Below, one piece after another: positions 17,154-26,309 of a stretch of 64,000 nt of DNA (position 1 is the stretch's first letter; each line of letters begins with the position of its first letter). Below the pieces are notes generated by a model that searched no databases, was not told where the DNA came from, and was given only the letters and a program-made list of their open reading frames with translations. The position numbers were made by a program, and so were the translations under genes. The DNA is from Gammaproteobacteria bacterium (lineage in GTDB: Bacteria; Pseudomonadota; Gammaproteobacteria; GRL18). The DNA is taken from the NCBI GenBank assembly GCA_026994225.1, contig JALWRI010000005.1, positions 186,001 through 250,000 on the forward strand. The letters run 5' to 3'.

Positions 17154-18854
17154 ATGCGGCAAAAAATTCGGCTAGGTGACTTATTAGTCCAACAACACAT
17201 TATTACCACTGAACAACTTGAAAATACTTTAAAAAATCAGAGCCAAAGTGGACGAAAGTTAGGACAAGAACTCATTGCACAAGGTTTTTTAAGTGAGGAA
17301 CAATTATTACAATTCCTTTCTGAACAACTGAATATTCCTTATACCGATATAAAACGGCATACTTTCTCAACAGAGTTAGCACAGCAGATACCAGAAACCC
17401 TGGCACGGCGTTATCGGGTGATCATCATTGCACAAGAGTATGATAGCATCTTACTGGGGATGGCTGATCCTACCGATATTTTTGCCTATGATGAGATTCG
17501 CCATTTACTTAAACGTCCTTTAAAACTCAGTGTAGTCAGAGAATCCGATCTGCTTGATATGCTCGATATTATTTATCGTAATAAAGAAGCGATGCATTCT
17601 CTAGCAGGCGAATTAGACGAAGAATTAGTTAATATTGATAACCCTATTAACGTTGGCTTAGAGGATACCAATACCCCTGTTGTACGGTTTTTACTGACCT
17701 TATTGACCGATGCCGTGCAGGTAAGAGCATCTGATATTCATATTGAACCCGATGAAACAGTATTGCGTATCCGTATGCGCATAGATGGTTTGCTCAATGA
17801 ACAAGTTGTCAATGAAAAACGAATTGCCACTGCTTTAGTTTCCCGATTAAAACTGATGGCTGACTTAAACATCTCCGAAAAACGCTTACCGCAAGATGGT
17901 AGTTTTACCATTACCATTAAAAATCAAGTTATTGATATACGCTTATCTACTATGCCTATTCAATATGGTGAATCCATCGTATTACGATTATTAAATAAAA
18001 GCACCGGCTTACTCAATCTCTCGCAATTAGGTATAGCTAATGATCTCAATAAACAGGATCAGACTTTAACCCGCTTTAAAGAAATTATTCATCGGCCGCA
18101 TGGATTAGTATTAGTAACAGGCCCTACCGGAAGTGGTAAAACAACCACTTTATATGCTGCGTTAGATGAATTAAATTGTGCTGAAAAAAAGATTGTTTCT
18201 ATTGAAGACCCGATTGAATATCGTCTACCCCGTATTAATCAAATTCAAGTCAAAGAACAAATCGGTCTCACTTTTTCCACTATTTTACGCAGTACCTTAC
18301 GCCAAGATCCAGATATTATCTTGATTGGCGAAATGCGTGATGAAGAAACCGCTGAAATTGGTTTACGCAGTGCCATGACCGGACACATGGTGTTATCTAG
18401 TCTACATACTAATGATGCTATCAGTACAGCAAGCCGTTTAATTGATATGGGTTGTCAACCTTATTTGGTTGCCACCTCATTACAAGCAATTATTGCTCAA
18501 CGTTTGTTACGTAAAATTTGCCAAAATTGTATTATGCCTTATGAACCAACGACCCTAGAACGAAGATGGATGGAACAATTTCCTCCTATGAATGATTATC
18601 CGCTATATTATGGGCAAGGCTGTCATTATTGTCAGCATACCGGTTATCAAGGGCGTTTTGGGGTCTATGAATTGTTAGAAATGGATCAAAACCTGGCGGC
18701 TGCACTACATAACAATAATCATGCTCAGTTTATCCAGTTATGTCAACAATTACCCACGTTTACTCCTCTTTCTCACAGTGCAATAGAATATGCTAAAGAA
18801 GGGCAAACCACCTTACAAGAGGTCATTCGCTTATCTGGCAGTATTAATCAATGA
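17154..18854 (+). CDS. Type II secretion / type IV pilus assembly ATPase with MshEN-type N-terminus
   Basis: A 566-residue GspE/PilB/MshE-family hexameric ATPase. Residues 4-65 hold two copies of an RLGxxLV...QL.. motif (RLGDLLVQQHIITTEQLENT and KLGQELIAQGFLSEEQLLQF), the known MshEN c-di-GMP-binding pattern. Walker A is GPTGSGKTTTLY (about residue 323), followed by the Asp box, Walker B DIILIGEMRDEETAEI and the His box. A zinc tetracysteine site is formed by CxxC near residue 457 and CxxC near 491. MshE and PilB cannot be told apart here; no other pilus genes adjoin. The downstream gene starts within its stop codon. Confidence 0.9.
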   Translation: MRQKIRLGDLLVQQHIITTEQLENTLKNQSQSGRKLGQELIAQGFLSEEQLLQFLSEQLNIPYTDIKRHTFSTELAQQIPETLARRYRVIIIAQEYDSILLGMADPTDIFAYDEIRHLLKRPLKLSVVRESDLLDMLDIIYRNKEAMHSLAGELDEELVNIDNPINVGLEDTNTPVVRFLLTLLTDAVQVRASDIHIEPDETVLRIRMRIDGLLNEQVVNEKRIATALVSRLKLMADLNISEKRLPQDGSFTITIKNQVIDIRLSTMPIQYGESIVLRLLNKSTGLLNLSQLGIANDLNKQDQTLTRFKEIIHRPHGLVLVTGPTGSGKTTTLYAALDELNCAEKKIVSIEDPIEYRLPRINQIQVKEQIGLTFSTILRSTLRQDPDIILIGEMRDEETAEIGLRSAMTGHMVLSSLHTNDAISTASRLIDMGCQPYLVATSLQAIIAQRLLRKICQNCIMPYEPTTLERRWMEQFPPMNDYPLYYGQGCHYCQHTGYQGRFGVYELLEMDQNLAAALHNNNHAQFIQLCQQLPTFTPLSHSAIEYAKEGQTTLQEVIRLSGSINQ

Positions 18855-21598
18855 TCCTGGAAAATCAATTACTCCCTTATCATACCTCAATATTACCCAA
18901 CGGTTCCTGGCTAGTATTTTCACCACATCCAGATGATGAGAGTTTTGGTATGGGAGGCAGTTTACTGCAAGCAAGAAATGCTCATATTCCTGTTACTATA
19001 GTTATTGTTACTAATGGGGCTTTAGGAGGAAATAAAAAGGATTTAATAGCCATTCGTAGGCTAGAAGTGGAAAAAATTGCTTTACAATTACACTTACAAC
19101 AAGTGGAATTTTGGGAACAAGAGGATAGAGGTTTACAAGTAAATGATATTCTTATACAACGGGTTGTTACACTGTTACAAACATTACAACCTCACTGTGT
19201 ATTTTTTCCTTCACCGATGGAACCGCATCCCGATCACCGTAGTACCGCTCAATTAGTCTGGCAAGGCATGTCCATAGCACAATATCAGGGGGCAGTTTTT
19301 CATTATGAGATCAGTGTCCAGTCACAAATTAATACTTTAGTTGATATTAGTGCTGAAATGCCTGAAAAGCAGCTTTTAATGCAACATTATGCCAGCCAGT
19401 TACAAGAAAATCATTATCTTGATATTGTTACCGCATTGAATAAAACTCGCACTTATACCTTAGATAATAGCATACAATATGCAGAAGGATTTTACCGTTA
19501 TCCCCATTTACAACAAAGTTTAGGCGAGCTAACATTAGCCCGTTTACAATATTATTGGCAAGAAGACAACGCTACACAAGATTATTTTGATCTACAGACA
19601 CGTTATCAAAGCCTGACACAAACGCTACAAACACAACAGCAACAGATACAACATTTACAACAAGCACAACAACAATTATTACAATCGAACAGTTGGAAAA
19701 TAACTCGCTCTTTGCGTAAAACCAAGCGCATTTACCACAACTTACGTAAAGCCATTACACTTTTAAAACCCCAAATCATTCCTTTATTATCACAACCGCT
19801 AAAATTAAAACAATTATTACAACAATATTGGCATATTTATCAGCACAAAGGGCTACAAGCTGTTAAAATAGCTCTGGTACATGGTCAAACATCACCCCTC
19901 TCCAGGTTAGATTATGCACACTGGGTAAAACAACATGTATGCCTTCATCCTACGGATCATCAAGCAATACAACAACACCTTCAATCTTTTAGCAAAACGC
20001 CTGCGATTACGCTTATTGTACCTATCAAACAACCGCAAGCTGATCAATTACTACAAACTATACAATCAGTACAACAACAATTATATCCCCACTGGCAATT
20101 ATATTTTATTCAACATACATCTACCCCACATCATATTATTAGCCAATTACAACAGTATGTTGAACAAGATCAACGTATCAGCTTATATACCAAAGAGCAT
20201 ATCACAGCACAACATACTCCTTTTTTACACTGTGCATATATTGCTTTTTTAGAAGCTGGGGACTTACTTGCCAAACAGGCACTTTATTTTATCGCAGAAA
20301 TATTACAGCGACATCCTGAGAGTAAAATTATTTATACTGATGAAGATAAAATTACCGATCAAGGCGAACATTATGATCCCTATTTTAAACCTGATTGGAA
20401 TCTAGTATTACTCCGTGGACAACATTATTTACACCATTTAAGTGTCTATCAATGTGCAGCAATACAGCAAGCTGGGGGTATTCATCATTTTTTTTCTGCT
20501 AGCCAATATTGGGATCTCGCTTTACGTGTTAGTGAACAATGTCAAGACCATGAAATACAACATATTCCACATCTGTTATATCACCATCGCTATACAACAA
20601 AGCAACCTGATAATCACCAGCAAGAACGTGCTATTTTACAAGCACATTTTGCACGCCAATATCCCCGGCAACAAGTCGATCTGCATTTATCACAAGGAAA
20701 ATATTGGCATGTTCGTTATCCTATACCAAAACCTGCACCATTAGTTAGCCTTATTATTCCTACCCGTAATGGCTATTCCATATTACAACGTTGTATTGAA
20801 AGCCTCTATCAGCACACACAATACCCTCACTTTGAAGTGCTGATTGTCGATAATCAATCGGATGATCCAAAAACATTGGCATATTTTAAAACCATCCAGC
20901 AACACTATGGCTGCCGTATTATCTCTTATGATGCAGCATTTAATTATGCGGCTATTAATAATTATGCAGTAACACAAAGTCAGGGAGAAATAATTGGATT
21001 TTTAAATAATGATATAGAAATTATTAGCCCGGATTGGTTGGATGAAATGTTAGCCTATGCCGTACAAGAACGATATGGCGCTGTGGGAAATATGCTCTAT
21101 TACCCAGATGGCAGCATTCAACATGCGGGAGTGATACTTGGTATGGGAGGGGTTGCAGGACACCCTTATGCTCATCAGAAAAAAGGCTATAGAGGACAAT
21201 ATCACAGAGCATGTTTAGCACAAAATATGTCTGCTGTAACTGCAGCTTGTTTAGTCGTACGCCGCTCTATTTTTGATGCTATACAAGGATTTAATGCCAC
21301 ACAATTAGCCATTGCCTTTAATGATGTAGATTTTTGCCTGCGTATTGCTGAAAAAGGCTACTATAACGTATGGACACCATTTGCCAAAATGTATCACTAT
21401 GAATCTGCAAGCCGAGGATATGAAGATACTCCAGAAAAAAAAGCACGTTTTCAACAAGAATGTGCCTATATGTATCAACGTTGGGGAACACAATTGCAAA
21501 ACGATCCTACCTTTAATCCCAACTTGGATTTACAACATGGTGATTTTAGATGGAGTATGAAAAGCCGTGCCAAACAACCCTGGAAACATCAACAATAA
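18851..21598 (+). CDS. PIG-L deacetylase fused to glycosyltransferase family 2 domains
   Basis: A 915-residue cytoplasmic fusion. Residues 1-225 form a LmbE/PIG-L de-N-acetylase domain with the zinc motif HPDDE (SPHPDDESFGMGG) and the later HPDH of EPHPDHRSTAQLVW. A Gln-rich coiled coil follows (about 240-285), then a first, divergent GT-A region (about 380-600, with IIYTDEDKI). A full GT2 domain comes last (about 630-880) with LIIPTRNGYSILQRCIESLY, FLNNDIEII (DxD type) and FNDVDFCLRI. Such enzymes build cell-surface polysaccharide or glycosylate pilin and flagellin. Its start codon overlaps the ATPase stop (ATGA), suggesting coupling to the pilus ATPase, so pilin or polysaccharide glycosylation is possible. 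Confidence 0.88.
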   Translation: MILENQLLPYHTSILPNGSWLVFSPHPDDESFGMGGSLLQARNAHIPVTIVIVTNGALGGNKKDLIAIRRLEVEKIALQLHLQQVEFWEQEDRGLQVNDILIQRVVTLLQTLQPHCVFFPSPMEPHPDHRSTAQLVWQGMSIAQYQGAVFHYEISVQSQINTLVDISAEMPEKQLLMQHYASQLQENHYLDIVTALNKTRTYTLDNSIQYAEGFYRYPHLQQSLGELTLARLQYYWQEDNATQDYFDLQTRYQSLTQTLQTQQQQIQHLQQAQQQLLQSNSWKITRSLRKTKRIYHNLRKAITLLKPQIIPLLSQPLKLKQLLQQYWHIYQHKGLQAVKIALVHGQTSPLSRLDYAHWVKQHVCLHPTDHQAIQQHLQSFSKTPAITLIVPIKQPQADQLLQTIQSVQQQLYPHWQLYFIQHTSTPHHIISQLQQYVEQDQRISLYTKEHITAQHTPFLHCAYIAFLEAGDLLAKQALYFIAEILQRHPESKIIYTDEDKITDQGEHYDPYFKPDWNLVLLRGQHYLHHLSVYQCAAIQQAGGIHHFFSASQYWDLALRVSEQCQDHEIQHIPHLLYHHRYTTKQPDNHQQERAILQAHFARQYPRQQVDLHLSQGKYWHVRYPIPKPAPLVSLIIPTRNGYSILQRCIESLYQHTQYPHFEVLIVDNQSDDPKTLAYFKTIQQHYGCRIISYDAAFNYAAINNYAVTQSQGEIIGFLNNDIEIISPDWLDEMLAYAVQERYGAVGNMLYYPDGSIQHAGVILGMGGVAGHPYAHQKKGYRGQYHRACLAQNMSAVTAACLVVRRSIFDAIQGFNATQLAIAFNDVDFCLRIAEKGYYNVWTPFAKMYHYESASRGYEDTPEKKARFQQECAYMYQRWGTQLQNDPTFNPNLDLQHGDFRWSMKSRAKQPWKHQQ

Positions 21599-21628
21599 AA
21601 AGAGTACGCTCTATTGTTTTCTTTAACC

Positions 21629-24322
21629 TTAGTGTGCCTCATCCCAATTTTCACCATATCCTATCGTTGCAATTAAAGGAACTTGCAAAACCACCGCTTT
21701 TTCCATCAACTGTTTTACTTTTGCCATCACTTCTTGACGTTGTGTTTCTAATACTTCCAATACTAATTCATCATGTACTTGCATAATTAACACATTTTCA
21801 GGCGCATGAGAGAGCAGGTAGGCTTGTACATCGATCATTGCCTGTTTAATAATATCAGCAGCAGAGCCTTGCATGGGTGCATTAATCGCCATCCGTTCGG
21901 CAGCCTGGCGGCGTTTTAGGTTAGATGCATTAATCTCAGGTAAATATAAACGTCGCCCGTAAAGCGTCTCTACATATCCTCGCTCACGAGCAATGACTCT
22001 TGTAGTTTGCATATAGCTTTGTACCGATGGATAACGTTGAAAATATAAGTCGATATATTCTTTTGCCTGAGATCGTTCAATACCGAGTTGTTTAGATAAA
22101 CCAAACTCTGACATACCATAGATTAAACCAAAATTAATCGCTTTTGCACTATGACGTTGCTCCGCACTGACTTTATCTAAAGCCACTGCAAAAACTTCTG
22201 CTGCGGTCGCTTTATGAATATCTAAACCCTCCTGAAATGCCTTTTGCAAACCTTCATCCTTTGCGATATGTGCCATAATACGTAATTCTATCTGCGAATA
22301 ATCTGCTGCTACAATACAATACCCTTTGCGAGCAGTAAAACTTTGTCGAATACGCCGTCCTGGCGCAGTCCTAATAGGGATATTTTGTAAATTTGGATCA
22401 GAGGAAGATAAGCGTCCGGTAGACGTTACTGCCTGATGGTAAATAGTATGTACTCTAGCAGTATTATTATCTATTAACTGAGGTAACTTATCTGTGTAAG
22501 TTGATTTTAATTTAGCCAAACTACGATGCTCTAATATCAAGCGAGGTAATTCATATTGCTCTGCTAATTCTTGCAATACTGCTTCTGATGTAGAAGGCTG
22601 TCCTTTCGGTGTTTTTGCTAACACAGGATAATTTAATTGCTGGAAAAAAATATCTTGAATTTGTTTCGGTGAATGAAGATTAAAGGTTTTCCCTGCAATG
22701 CTATACGCACGTTGCTCCAGATTGACAATTTCCGTTGTTAACTCAATACTTTGTTGTTGCAATATTGTTTTATCAATCTGTACCCCCTGACATTCCATCG
22801 CCGATAATACCTCTAATACCGGCATTTCTAATTTGCTAAATAACGCCTGTAAGGTAGGAGCATTATCCAGATGGGCTTGCGTTATCTCAAATAATTCTTC
22901 CAGCGCATATAAACGGGCATAAACAAAAGGACTAAATAACGCTATTGTTAACGTATGACAAGCTGCTTTTTTTTTTCCTTTTCCTGCTAAATCCTCGTAT
23001 GCCGTAATAGTATAATCTAAATAGCGCATAACTAAATCTTCTAATGCACCACGATTGGCAATACTATCTAAAATATAAGCGGCTAATAACACATCATAAT
23101 ATATGCCTTGCAAATGAATATGATACTGATTTAAAACATTTTTTATCCATTTAAGATCATAAGATATTTTTAATAACCGAGGATTTTCTAATAATGGCTT
23201 TAATATTTGTAAACCAGTATCAATATCTAATTGCAATGGCGTAGCTTGCGTATGTGCAAAAGGAATATAATATTGTTTATCTTTATTTGCTAATCCAATA
23301 CCAATAATATTTGCCTGCATATAAGCGATACTATCTGTATATAATTCTAAAACAACCGGTGTAGTATGCGTATTAAAATAATCTACACATTGCTTTAAGG
23401 CTGATAACTCGTAAATCACTGCACCATTTATAGCTAATTGTGCAGGATACTCTGTAGAATAATGTGCATTTAATTCAGCAAGCCAGCTCTTAAATTCAAA
23501 GCGTTGATACAACTGTCGCAATTTATCAACTTGTATCGTACTACGCTGCAAATCAAGCACTTGTTCTGCTAATATCAAATCATCTTTTAAGGTAATCAAC
23601 TGTTGAGAAAGTGCAATCTTATCCAAACTATTACGTAATGATATGCCCCCCTTCCCTTTAAGGTTTTCTGCATGGGCAATAATCTCTGATAATGATCCAT
23701 ATTCAGTTAACCATTTTTTTGCTGTTACTTTACCTACCCCATCCACGCCAGGAATATTATCTACACTGTCTCCTATTAAGGTTAGATAATCGACTATTTG
23801 ATCCGGTTTTACCCCATATTTATTAACCACTCCCTGGAAATCATAAAAATAATTATTAACCGTATCTAACATACGTATTTTATCATTCACCAGTTGTGTT
23901 AAATCTTTATCACTGCTATATATTAAACAATATATATCTTGTTCTGCTGCCCGTTTTGCTAATGTTGCAATCACATCATCTGCTTCTACGCCTGGATAAC
24001 ATAACAAAGGTATGCCCATTGCCTGAATCAGTTGTTGCAAAGGTTCAATCTGGGAAATTAAATCATTCGGTGTTGTTTTACGTGTACCTTTATAATCAGG
24101 ATATAACTCATCCCTAAAATTTTTTCCTGCTGCATCAAAGATAACAGCCATATAGGCGTTTGGCGTGTCTTTTAAGATTTTACGTAACATATTAATCACA
24201 CCATAAATCGCATTACTTGCCTCACCCTGGCTCGTTCTTAAATTTTTTATTGCATAATAAGCACGATATAAATAGGATGTACCATCTACCAAGATTAATT
24301 CTTTAATTACTTTCTGCGACAT
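21629..24322 (-). CDS. polA: DNA polymerase I
   Basis: An 897-residue Pol I. The 5' nuclease domain opens with LVDGTSYLYRAYYA and contains GVEADDVIATL and IGDSVDNIPGVDGVGKVTA. The polymerase domain has TGRLSSSDPNLQNIPIRT, the motif A ADYSQIELRIMAH, the O-helix AKAINFGLIYGMS and motif C MQVHDELVLEV. The 3'-5' exonuclease region is present in position (about 310-500), though the first expected DxE appears as VVLELYTDS, so proofreading may be weak or lost. The ATG used begins at the conserved region; the frame could start twelve codons earlier. The terminal segment is convergent with the PIG-L fusion gene. Confidence 0.95.
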   Translation of the reverse strand: MSQKVIKELILVDGTSYLYRAYYAIKNLRTSQGEASNAIYGVINMLRKILKDTPNAYMAVIFDAAGKNFRDELYPDYKGTRKTTPNDLISQIEPLQQLIQAMGIPLLCYPGVEADDVIATLAKRAAEQDIYCLIYSSDKDLTQLVNDKIRMLDTVNNYFYDFQGVVNKYGVKPDQIVDYLTLIGDSVDNIPGVDGVGKVTAKKWLTEYGSLSEIIAHAENLKGKGGISLRNSLDKIALSQQLITLKDDLILAEQVLDLQRSTIQVDKLRQLYQRFEFKSWLAELNAHYSTEYPAQLAINGAVIYELSALKQCVDYFNTHTTPVVLELYTDSIAYMQANIIGIGLANKDKQYYIPFAHTQATPLQLDIDTGLQILKPLLENPRLLKISYDLKWIKNVLNQYHIHLQGIYYDVLLAAYILDSIANRGALEDLVMRYLDYTITAYEDLAGKGKKKAACHTLTIALFSPFVYARLYALEELFEITQAHLDNAPTLQALFSKLEMPVLEVLSAMECQGVQIDKTILQQQSIELTTEIVNLEQRAYSIAGKTFNLHSPKQIQDIFFQQLNYPVLAKTPKGQPSTSEAVLQELAEQYELPRLILEHRSLAKLKSTYTDKLPQLIDNNTARVHTIYHQAVTSTGRLSSSDPNLQNIPIRTAPGRRIRQSFTARKGYCIVAADYSQIELRIMAHIAKDEGLQKAFQEGLDIHKATAAEVFAVALDKVSAEQRHSAKAINFGLIYGMSEFGLSKQLGIERSQAKEYIDLYFQRYPSVQSYMQTTRVIARERGYVETLYGRRLYLPEINASNLKRRQAAERMAINAPMQGSAADIIKQAMIDVQAYLLSHAPENVLIMQVHDELVLEVLETQRQEVMAKVKQLMEKAVVLQVPLIATIGYGENWDEAH

Positions 24323-24418
24323 ATATTTTCCTATTTGAGTGAAATACCTTACGATCATAACCTAAAATAAAAAACTGTGGTAAAATTAGCACTTAAATAT
24401 TTTCTAGGACTTACGTTT

Positions 24419-24763
24419 ATGGCTACCGTAATCTTACCATCTTCAAAAAATTTACTATTACTATTATACTTCCTTGTTTGTTTGGGTATTACCTTCCCTT
24501 TATATGCAAACGCTGCTCCAAACAAAGATAAACCAGATAACACGCAAGATGCTGATGTACCACAAGTTACGATTATCCGCCGTAAAGGACGAGTTATAGA
24601 GCAATATCGTATCAATAACCAAATTTATATGGTAAAAATTATCCCTAGTAAAGGCTATCCCTACTATCTTATAGATAGTGATGGAGATGGTTCACTTGAA
24701 ACCCGTAGAGATGGGCTAGGAGATATGCCTCACCTTAATCAATGGCGTATTTATCGCTGGTAA
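24419..24763 (+). CDS. DUF2782 family exported protein
   Basis: A 114-residue exported protein of the DUF2782 family. Residues 8-31 form a signal-type hydrophobic segment ending in ANAAP; the mature part carries PQVTIIRRKGRVIEQYR, IPSKGYPYYLIDSDGDGSLE and NQWRIYRW, the family signatures. The role is unknown. The family typically lies between divergent polA and thrB in gammaproteobacteria, as here. A GTG fourteen codons upstream is possible, but the ATG fits a normal signal peptide better. Confidence 0.85.
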   Translation: MATVILPSSKNLLLLLYFLVCLGITFPLYANAAPNKDKPDNTQDADVPQVTIIRRKGRVIEQYRINNQIYMVKIIPSKGYPYYLIDSDGDGSLETRRDGLGDMPHLNQWRIYRW

Positions 24764-24817
24764 ATGACGGTCATCATTGCCACTAAAATATGCTATGCAA
24801 TTGAGCAATAAATTACT

Positions 24818-25777
24818 ATGTCTGTTTATACGCAAATAACTATTGAAGAACTACACGAATTTCTCAGCCATTATGATGTTGGAACACTTATTCACTATGA
24901 AGGTATTCAAGCAGGTATAGAAAATACTAACTATTTTGTAGATACCTCTACCGATCGTTTTGTACTGACTATTTTTGAATCGCATTCATTTGCTGAAATG
25001 CCCTATTTTTTAGAATTAATGGCTTTTTTACATACTAAAGGCGTTCCAAGTGTGTGGCCTATTGCTAATAAAAAACAGCAATTATTACAATGTTTTAAAG
25101 ATAAACCAACCACTCTCGTACACCGTTTACCCGGACAGGCTGTTAAACATCCAACCCCTCAACATTGTGCTACCATTGGTGATGCACTAGGGCATTTACA
25201 CCTTTCCGGGCTAGATTTTAACGGTTATAGGGATAATGATCGGGATTTTCGCTGGTGGGAAACAAAAGCACACGCATTACTTCCCCATTTAATGCCTGAT
25301 ATTGCCCAACTCCTTACTGATGAAATCGCATTTCATAGCCAACATCGCCCTGATCAATTACCTCATGGTATTATTCATGCCGATTTATTTCGTGATAATG
25401 CGTTGTTTGATGGCGATACCTTAGGCGGTGTGATTGATTTTTATTATGCTTGCAACGGTCCTTTATTATATGATTTAGGCGTTACTATTAATGATTGGTG
25501 TAGCCGTGAAGATGGCACACTGGATGAAGATAAAATGCAAGCATTATTACACGCTTATCAACAACAACGTTCTCTTACTACGCTAGAATATGAAAATTTC
25601 CCTGTCATGTTACGTGCGGCAGCACTCCGGTTTTGGATTTCTCGTCTTTATGATCAACAATTCCCTCGAGCAGGGCATTTAACCCATAGTAAAAATCCAT
25701 TCACCTTTCAACGCATATTACAGCAACGTATTCTTGCTTTTACTCATTTACAGGAGAGTTTTCGTGTTGCCTCTTGA
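24818..25777 (+). CDS. thrB: Homoserine kinase (type II, APH fold)
   Basis: Phosphorylates homoserine for threonine synthesis. The 319-residue product belongs to the aminoglycoside-phosphotransferase-fold homoserine kinases used by Pseudomonas-type gammaproteobacteria. Motifs are GIQAGIENTNYFVDT, FVLTIFE, the catalytic loop LPHGIIHADLFRDNALFDG and the metal motif GVIDFYYACNGP. It follows the DUF2782 gene, the usual arrangement. Its 3' end overlaps the TRAP small permease by 14 bases, which is unusual and would couple transport to this gene. Confidence 0.93.
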   Translation: MSVYTQITIEELHEFLSHYDVGTLIHYEGIQAGIENTNYFVDTSTDRFVLTIFESHSFAEMPYFLELMAFLHTKGVPSVWPIANKKQQLLQCFKDKPTTLVHRLPGQAVKHPTPQHCATIGDALGHLHLSGLDFNGYRDNDRDFRWWETKAHALLPHLMPDIAQLLTDEIAFHSQHRPDQLPHGIIHADLFRDNALFDGDTLGGVIDFYYACNGPLLYDLGVTINDWCSREDGTLDEDKMQALLHAYQQQRSLTTLEYENFPVMLRAAALRFWISRLYDQQFPRAGHLTHSKNPFTFQRILQQRILAFTHLQESFRVAS

Positions 25778-26309
25778 GCGTATGCAAACATTATTAAGCA
25801 ATTTGGATAAAATCAATGATTTCATTGGTCGTAGTGTATCCTGGTTAGCATTATGTATGGTATTGATGACAACATTGGTAGTAATTTTACGTTATGGCTT
25901 TAATCTTGGTTGGATAGCCATGCAAGAATCTATTAATTATATGCATTCACTGTTATTTTTATTAGGTATCGCTTATACCTTACAACATGATGCACATGTC
26001 CGAGTAGATATTTTTTACCGCAAATATAGCCCTAAAACTAAAGCCATTATTAATATTTTAGGCACTTTGTTCTTTCTTTTTCCAGTTGCCCTTTTTATTG
26101 CCTGGATTAGCTGGGAATATGTTGCTAGTTCTTGGGAATTTCACGAAAGTTCCCCCGAAACGGGTGGATTAGCGGGCGTATTTTTAATTAAAAGTCTCTT
26201 ATTAATTCTGCCGTTTTTACTATTTTTACAAGGTATTGCTGAATTACTCCGTAATATCTTACAACTTCATTCTTCCTCTTTTGATAATCAGCATAGTAGC
26301 ATAACATGA
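25764..26309 (+). CDS. TRAP transporter small permease (DctQ type)
   Basis: A 181-residue four-helix membrane protein of the DctQ family. Hydrophobic segments lie at about residues 22-43, 55-75, 97-117 and 135-160, with the family motifs GFNLGWIAMQESINYMHSLL and DAHVRVDIFYRKYSP. The chosen GTG start has a strong AGGAG seven bases upstream. An earlier in-frame start would only lengthen the overlap with thrB. It overlaps the large permease by four bases. Confidence 0.88.
   Translation: MLPLERMQTLLSNLDKINDFIGRSVSWLALCMVLMTTLVVILRYGFNLGWIAMQESINYMHSLLFLLGIAYTLQHDAHVRVDIFYRKYSPKTKAIINILGTLFFLFPVALFIAWISWEYVASSWEFHESSPETGGLAGVFLIKSLLLILPFLLFLQGIAELLRNILQLHSSSFDNQHSSIT

Noticed and set aside
24355-24615. 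An 86-codon frame opposite the DUF2782 gene
   Set aside because: Overlaps a known conserved gene in the usual polA-thrB position.
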